Assembly (NCBI GenBank): GCA_002839805.1 | Contig: PGYT01000039.1 | Location: 16,441 to 54,985 of the forward strand | Source: Ignavibacteriae bacterium HGW-Ignavibacteriae-2 | GTDB taxonomy: Bacteria > Bacteroidota > Ignavibacteria > Ignavibacteriales > Melioribacteraceae | Direction: 5' to 3' | Length of the DNA: 38,545 nucleotides | Shown: positions 33,887 through 38,545 of the stretch, piece by piece | Position numbering within the stretch: position 1 is the stretch's first letter | How the letters are laid out: each line of letters starts with the position of its first letter | Program-made: the position numbers and the translations under genes | The notes under the pieces: model-generated | What the model saw: only the letters and a program-made list of their open reading frames with translations | Told to the model about the DNA's origin: nothing | Databases searched by the model: none

Positions 33887-35332
33887 TTAGAGTTCCAATT
33901 CTTTGCATAATCGCGAAAAATTTGGCTGCGCAATACCAAGTTTATCCGCGGCTTGTTTGTCGCTGGGCGAATTCTCTCTTACAAAATTAACGTATTTGGT
34001 TCTCGCTAATTTTTCGAAATCTCTTAAATGTATTATTTTCTCGTTATTAAAGTAATGATCTAGAATTTTGTTATCATCCTGAGCCGACACTTGTAGGTTG
34101 TTAAGAGACATCCTTACAATTTCGACAGTTATTGGATTAGTATCAATAAATAGAATTCTTTGGGCAAAGCTTTTAAGTTCTCTAACATTTCCCGGCCACG
34201 AATAATTTAGAATCTCAGTCATTGCCTCATTTGTAAAAGTAGGTTTATCGAAGCGCAAAGAATCACTGTATTTGATTGTGAAGAAATTCAACAATTCGAT
34301 TATATCGTCCTTTCTTTCGCGTAAAGGTGGAATCTGGATTGGAATAATATTTAATCTGTAGAATAAATCTTCTCTGAACCTTTTCGCTAAAACTTCATCT
34401 TCAAGGTTTTTGTTTGAAGCGGCAACTACACGAACGTCAACGCTAAAAGATTCCGACCGGCCAATTTTTTCGATCTCTCCATCCTGCAGAACGCGTAGTA
34501 ATTTGGCCTGAGCATTCATTGGCAGATCGGCTATTTCATCCAAAAAAACGGTTCCGTTGTTAGCTATTTCAAACAATCCTTTTTTATTTTTATTTGCGCC
34601 GGTGAAGGCAAATTTTTCATAACCGAATAGTTCACTTTCTATTAAATCGGGAGGAATGCTACCGCAATTAATGCGCACAAAGTTTTCAAATTTTCTGGAA
34701 CTGTTATAATGAATATTATATGCTACAAGTTCTTTACCGGTGCCCGATTCGCCGTATACAAGTATATTAACATCACGGGACGCATATTTTTTTATCATTG
34801 AGTTTAACATTAATATCTGTTCCGATGAACCGATGATTCTTTTCGATTCCATTATAATATTAATGTTGCCGCTCATTTTGTTGTCATATTCGAATTTCGC
34901 CAGTTCCAAAATTTTTTTCTGGTAAGCGTTATGAATGCTTATCAAAAAATCTGTCGGTTGATATATATACTCCGTTATATGAGTCGGATATTTTGTACAA
35001 TACCAAAAGGCACCGATTTTCAGCAGCTTATTGGCAAATTCAAATTTATTATCATTGAGCGTAAGTTTTGTTATAACAATTATTTGTATATAAGGGCTTA
35101 TTTTTTTAATCGCACAGATCAAATCCTCGCCCATCAATCCGCCTGCAATCTGAAAGTCCATAATAACAACATCAAACCGGGCTGGCGCGGACTCAATTAA
35201 TTCAATAGCGTTTTTACCATCGGATACAATTTCCGATATCTCCAAAAGATCTTCCTGAAGCGATACTGTTTTTTTTACTCTTAGTACGTCGAACTCTTCG
35301 TCCTCAATTAATAAAATCTTTATCTTGTTCAT
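33887..35332 (-). CDS. NtrC-family sigma-54 response regulator with altered GAFTGA loop
   Basis: From the ATG at 35332 the protein has 481 residues; a GTG three codons upstream is possible. The receiver domain covers about residues 1-130, with Asp59 (VVIMDFQ) as the phosphate acceptor. The AAA+ domain covers about 175-405, with Walker A GESGTGKE, Walker B GTVFLDEI and the arginine-rich REDLFYRLN. The C-terminus is a Fis-like helix-turn-helix (KQAADKLGIAQPNFSRLCKEL). The sigma-54-contacting loop reads FAFTGA, with Phe241 in place of the first Gly of GAFTGA. It should activate the sigma-54 promoter just downstream when phosphorylated by the adjacent kinase. Confidence 0.88.
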   Translation of the reverse strand: MNKIKILLIEDEEFDVLRVKKTVSLQEDLLEISEIVSDGKNAIELIESAPARFDVVIMDFQIAGGLMGEDLICAIKKISPYIQIIVITKLTLNDNKFEFANKLLKIGAFWYCTKYPTHITEYIYQPTDFLISIHNAYQKKILELAKFEYDNKMSGNINIIMESKRIIGSSEQILMLNSMIKKYASRDVNILVYGESGTGKELVAYNIHYNSSRKFENFVRINCGSIPPDLIESELFGYEKFAFTGANKNKKGLFEIANNGTVFLDEIADLPMNAQAKLLRVLQDGEIEKIGRSESFSVDVRVVAASNKNLEDEVLAKRFREDLFYRLNIIPIQIPPLRERKDDIIELLNFFTIKYSDSLRFDKPTFTNEAMTEILNYSWPGNVRELKSFAQRILFIDTNPITVEIVRMSLNNLQVSAQDDNKILDHYFNNEKIIHLRDFEKLARTKYVNFVRENSPSDKQAADKLGIAQPNFSRLCKELEL

Positions 35333-35344
35333 AAGCGGCACTAT

Positions 35345-36805
35345 TTAGTTAGTAGGAATTTCGATAACAAACATACAACCTTTAGGTGAAAGATTTTTCA
35401 CACTCATACTCCATCCGCAGTATTTTACCGCCAATGTGTGAGCGATGTAACAGCCGAATCCATTTTGACCATCGGTTAAATTTTTTGTTGAAACACTTTC
35501 TAAAAATACATTTTGTATCCCTTCTGAATTTTTATTCAGCAGCTCCGGCTTTATTCCTTTTCCGTCATCAGAAATTAAAAGAGATATTTTTTTATTTGTC
35601 TCATCATATTTTGTAACTATACTGATTTTTATATTTTGCTCAGAGTTATGGCTAATACTATTCTGTAATATCGGTTCAATTACTTCCCAGATTATATATT
35701 CGTTTACATTAATAATTGGCAGTTGTGAGTCAAAATCACATTCGAAAGTAAAGGTTTGTGATGATTTATATATACGCAGAAACAGATTATCAATAATAAA
35801 TTTACACACCTCATTAATGTCTGTTTTAAAAATCGGGTTAATTATACTATGAATAGGAGGATCGTAATATTTCATATCATATATAACACGTCCTATAAAA
35901 TTTGAGTATTTACCAACTCTTCTTTTAATTTCGTTTACATTTTCACTTTTCAGCAATTCAAGATCCATATTGATAAATCCGATAACTTTCTCCGCCTTAT
36001 GATAAGCGTGATATATTCTTTTTGTGAAAGTATTTTCTTTCTCTCTGGCAACCCTTTCTTCAACAAACTTTTCATGTTCCATGTATGCAGTTTCCTGCGC
36101 TTTTTCTTTTTCTTTCAGCGTGTACGAAAAAACTATATAGATTAAAATCATTCCCGCCGAAACGAGCAGTACGTATATAAGAGCAACGTCATTGTAACTA
36201 TTAATAAATTCGTTGGAAATAGGATTAAAATCGGGAATCACTTTCATATAAAGCGCGCCGAGAAATTCACCGTTAGGCGCGAAAGGAACAAACACGTAAA
36301 ACTCTTTTTCGTCTTTAACAATCACATGAAGTTTTTCCGACTCAATTAAATTTCCTTTTACTTGATTAAATAATTTTTGAGCTTCGTAATATTTTTCGGC
36401 ATTATAATTAATGTGGTTTTCATCGGTTAATATTGAAAAAAGAGCTTCTCCATCGTCAACAGGAATGAACTTATTTTTATAATATACAAAGAGGCATATC
36501 TCCTCGGCGTTTTTTTCCATAATATGCTGACTAAAAATTATATCGAAACTTTTAATAACTTTATTCCTTTGTGTTCTGTCTAATTGTTTTTGCGTTATTT
36601 GAGTTTCTACGAGCAGTTCAAGAGAAGTTGAAGTCAAATTAGCCATTCTTTTTACAGAATAATTCTGGTACCAATCCTGAGTGTTGAGCAAAAATGAATG
36701 GAATGCGTTCTTCGAATAAAATGTTAATACTAGTTGCGCGCCTATTATTATTACAAGCAATAGGAGCACAAGCCGAAAATCGATTTTATATAAATTTTTT
36801 CTCAT
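35345..36805 (-). CDS. Membrane sensor histidine kinase
   Basis: This 486-residue protein has two membrane helices (about residues 11-31 and 207-228) around a periplasmic sensor domain. A coiled coil and a dimerisation region follow. The probable phosphorylated His is in RIYHAYHKAEKVIGF near residue 262; the usual HExRTP box is absent, so this is an atypical H-box. The ATPase domain has an N box (EVIEPILQNSISHN), G1 (DDGKGI) and G2 (GFGCYIAH). The start overlaps the stop of the binding protein gene (ATGA), and the response regulator gene follows 12 bases after its stop. The three genes form one unit. Confidence 0.82.
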   Translation of the reverse strand: MRKNLYKIDFRLVLLLLVIIIGAQLVLTFYSKNAFHSFLLNTQDWYQNYSVKRMANLTSTSLELLVETQITQKQLDRTQRNKVIKSFDIIFSQHIMEKNAEEICLFVYYKNKFIPVDDGEALFSILTDENHINYNAEKYYEAQKLFNQVKGNLIESEKLHVIVKDEKEFYVFVPFAPNGEFLGALYMKVIPDFNPISNEFINSYNDVALIYVLLVSAGMILIYIVFSYTLKEKEKAQETAYMEHEKFVEERVAREKENTFTKRIYHAYHKAEKVIGFINMDLELLKSENVNEIKRRVGKYSNFIGRVIYDMKYYDPPIHSIINPIFKTDINEVCKFIIDNLFLRIYKSSQTFTFECDFDSQLPIINVNEYIIWEVIEPILQNSISHNSEQNIKISIVTKYDETNKKISLLISDDGKGIKPELLNKNSEGIQNVFLESVSTKNLTDGQNGFGCYIAHTLAVKYCGWSMSVKNLSPKGCMFVIEIPTN

Positions 36806-38118
36806 TGTATCATTAATAAATCAGAGTTGATTTTTTCTTCGGCCAATCTAAGTGCTTCGTTAACACTAATTTTTTTTGCGATGGCCATATTAACATAACC
36901 CGAAATTATTACGGAAATCTTAGTATAGTTTTTTAAAAACGGGCGGTGAAATCCTTTTGGAATTATTTCTTTAAAAAAAGTAAGCTCGGGATGTTTCTTT
37001 ATAAACTCCTTATTTTCGTAAAGTCCTTGATTGGCCGGTAAAAAACCTCCCACTTCATACATAATTTTTTGAGATTCTTCACTAGTCCAAAACTTCAAAA
37101 ATTCGATAGCCTCAGTTTTATTTTGGGAAAATATTGAAACCATAAGATTCCAGCCGCCGAGTATTGATGTTTTTCTTTGACCGGCAAAATGGGGAGGCAA
37201 AGTTTTTTTTAGACTCGATATTTTTTTGGACTCCGATTCATCAGGCGTAAAGTGCCATCCAAGATTCGGCCAGCCGCGTAAAAAGAATCCGTCATTTTTA
37301 ATAAAATAATCGTAACTATGATTTTCTTCGAATTCCAGCACATGAGTAGTTGAAAGTTTATAGTTGTTTACAAGATCAACAAGCAATTGAAGAGCCTTTT
37401 TTGCTTCCGGCGTATTCAGTTGAATTTTATTGTTTTTGTATAATGTAATATCCTGAGAGGCCAATAACTCTATAAAACTGCACATTAACCCCTCGTAAGC
37501 TTTTCCCTGAAACGTATAGAAAGGTTTGTTGAATTGTTTCAACTCTAAGCCAAGTTTTATAAAATCTTCCCAGGTGATAGAGCTCTCCACTTTTGTTTTT
37601 ATAACCTGGTAATCCGAATATTTCCTAAGTAGATCGTCCCGATAATACATAAGCGCAATATCAATAAATAGGGGTATGGCAACGAGATGTTGTTCGTCAC
37701 TGCAGGCTTCCAATCCGGCGGGAACAAAATTTTGTCTTTCTTTATACGAAAAATAATTTTCCAGCGGTTCGCTCCATTTTGCGAAACGCGGAATCCATAT
37801 CTGGTCTACCAAAAAAATGTCTATTTTATCGCTTTCGCTCCTAAGAAAACGAGCGAACAACTCCTTCTGTTCATCAGTACTAAATTTTTGAAAACTAAGA
37901 TTCACAGTTTTTATCTGAATCTTATTTTGATGCTGTCTATTGAATTTATCTATTATAATCTGATGTGCTTTTGAAATATGTCCGGCAATTGTAATTGTTT
38001 TTACAAAGTTGTCCTTATCGTTTTCACTATTGTCTCTGGAGACGAAAAAGAATATTATCACGGAAAACAGGATAATTCCGCCCACGTAATAATGAAAATT
38101 TGGGGATTTTCTATTCAT
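36802..38118 (-). CDS. Membrane-tethered sugar-binding protein (SBP family 1), sensor component
   Basis: This 438-residue protein belongs to the extracellular solute-binding protein family 1 (maltose/oligosaccharide type), for example FARFLRSESDKIDIFLVDQIW and GGWNLMVSIFSQNKTEAIEFLKFWTSEE. The N-terminal hydrophobic stretch (about residues 11-28) has no lipobox and no clear cleavage site, so it probably stays as a membrane anchor with the domain in the periplasm. No ABC permease or ATPase for sugars is nearby. Instead it is translationally coupled to a histidine kinase, so a sensing role is more likely than transport. Confidence 0.82.
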   Translation of the reverse strand: MNRKSPNFHYYVGGIILFSVIIFFFVSRDNSENDKDNFVKTITIAGHISKAHQIIIDKFNRQHQNKIQIKTVNLSFQKFSTDEQKELFARFLRSESDKIDIFLVDQIWIPRFAKWSEPLENYFSYKERQNFVPAGLEACSDEQHLVAIPLFIDIALMYYRDDLLRKYSDYQVIKTKVESSITWEDFIKLGLELKQFNKPFYTFQGKAYEGLMCSFIELLASQDITLYKNNKIQLNTPEAKKALQLLVDLVNNYKLSTTHVLEFEENHSYDYFIKNDGFFLRGWPNLGWHFTPDESESKKISSLKKTLPPHFAGQRKTSILGGWNLMVSIFSQNKTEAIEFLKFWTSEESQKIMYEVGGFLPANQGLYENKEFIKKHPELTFFKEIIPKGFHRPFLKNYTKISVIISGYVNMAIAKKISVNEALRLAEEKINSDLLMIQ

Positions 38119-38434
38119 TATAATTCCAAAGCTTTAACTGATGCCTGTATAACTTTCCCAAAAGGAGCCAAAACAAGTATTTGTTTTTATCTTTAAATGT
38201 CATCAAAAAAAAAGTCGATATAATAATCTTTAGAAAAATACTTTATTAAAAGTAAGCAACCAAAACTATGATAAACAAAAGTAATTGTTTTGTTAAATTC
38301 ATTCAAAAACAGATTTGTTATTATATATCTTTTGTTTTAGTGGATAACTCTGCAGAGAGTTTCGAAAAGCCGAACTGTTTGAATCACCAAAAAAGTTATT
38401 ACCGCTTAAGTGTCGGTTTACCGAGGAGGAAATA
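38119..38434. other. Intergenic leader-like region at the right edge
   Basis: No gene is seen. It must hold the promoter of the binding protein-kinase-regulator unit on the minus strand, but I cannot pick a clear one. On the plus strand it has an inverted repeat (AACTCT-GCAG-AGAGTT, near 38346-38361). It also has a small hairpin (TCGG-TTTA-CCGA, 38413-38424) abutting a strong AGGAGG; the TCGG arm could pair instead with CCGA at 38370-38373. This could be a regulated leader of a rightward gene. Confidence 0.4.
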
Positions 38435-38545
38435 ATGAGCTCTATATAAACCCAAAATAATTGAACCGGGTTTGTATTCTTATAAAAGAATTAAAGTAAA
38501 AACGAGTATTGTTTTCTATAAACATTCAGAAGATAATTATTGGCA
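38435..38545 (+). CDS. Possible start of a rightward gene, frame-offset at its start (partial)
   Basis: AGGAGG with ideal five-base spacing precedes the ATG at 38435, but that frame stops after four codons. The neighbouring frame from 38439 is open to the window end and reads ALYKPKIIEPGLYSY and onward for 35 residues, but has no ATG. Loss of one base after the ATG would join them. So either a one-base error or mutation lies here, or both are chance. I do not recognise the product. Confidence 0.3.

Noticed and set aside
36802-38118. Sugar-binding protein as part of an ABC importer
   Set aside because: No sugar permease or ATPase gene is nearby, the protein keeps a membrane anchor, and its gene is fused by overlap to a kinase gene.
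38341-38434. A c-di-GMP (GEMM) riboswitch, because of AAAGCC and GGTTTACCGA near the ribosome site
   Set aside because: The conserved core segments (for example AGGGCAAACC and GACGCAAAGCC) are absent; only short fragments match.
1-38545. CRISPR arrays, tRNA or rRNA genes, insertion sequences
   Set aside because: No regularly spaced repeats, no transposase-like protein, and no tRNA or rRNA sequence was recognised on either strand.

Overview
The window is AT-rich bacterial DNA, by eye roughly two thirds A+T. After a partial gene at the left edge, every complete gene is on the minus strand. The organism is most likely in the Bacteroidota/Chlorobi/Ignavibacteria group, and Ignavibacteriales (Melioribacter-like) is my best guess. 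The reasons are a type IX secretion (T9SS) sorting tail with an NYPNPFNPSTTIKYE-type motif, PorV/PorQ-like and TonB-dependent outer-membrane proteins, a periplasmic-rich gene set, and secreted GH97 and GH31 enzymes. This is an inference from protein style, not a database result.

Left part (1-13170). The 3' end of a quinol-type nitric oxide reductase gene is followed by a terminator. A leftward block of envelope genes comes next: a BamA/D15-like beta-barrel, a small Spy-like periplasmic protein behind a G9 tract, a small membrane protein, a DUF3943 protein, a cupin and a methyltransferase. Then comes a drug-efflux-type ABC operon resembling E. coli ybhGFSR: TetR regulator, membrane fusion lipoprotein, ATPase 1, TolC, ATPase 2, permease, permease. 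Its tolC is broken by an apparent internal deletion with a frameshift. The two ATPases have complementary defects that predict one degenerate and one consensus ATP site. A second tetR lies upstream, and both tetR genes carry nearly the same 22-bp operator.

Middle and right (13451-38118). A gene-poor stretch (13170-13830) ends at a terminator. To its right lies a leftward run of nine genes reaching about 33.7 kb that looks like a glucan-utilisation operon. In transcription order it holds an SGNH hydrolase, a TonB-dependent receptor, a 1156-residue surface protein, a PorV-like protein, a T9SS-sorted protein with duplicated domains, a six-hairpin glycosidase, GH97, GH31 and a PpiC-type foldase. 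No SusD is present. The large surface protein may fill that place.

Upstream of the operon is a three-gene regulatory unit: a membrane-tethered sugar-binding protein, a histidine kinase and an NtrC-type sigma-54 activator. Between the activator gene and the operon lie a near-consensus sigma-54 promoter, a 21-bp inverted repeat and a 40-bp palindrome. The simplest reading is a three-component sensor that detects an oligosaccharide in the periplasm and switches on the SusD-less uptake operon through sigma-54. This is the most interesting system in the window. The last 427 bases hold a leader-like region and possibly the start of a rightward gene.
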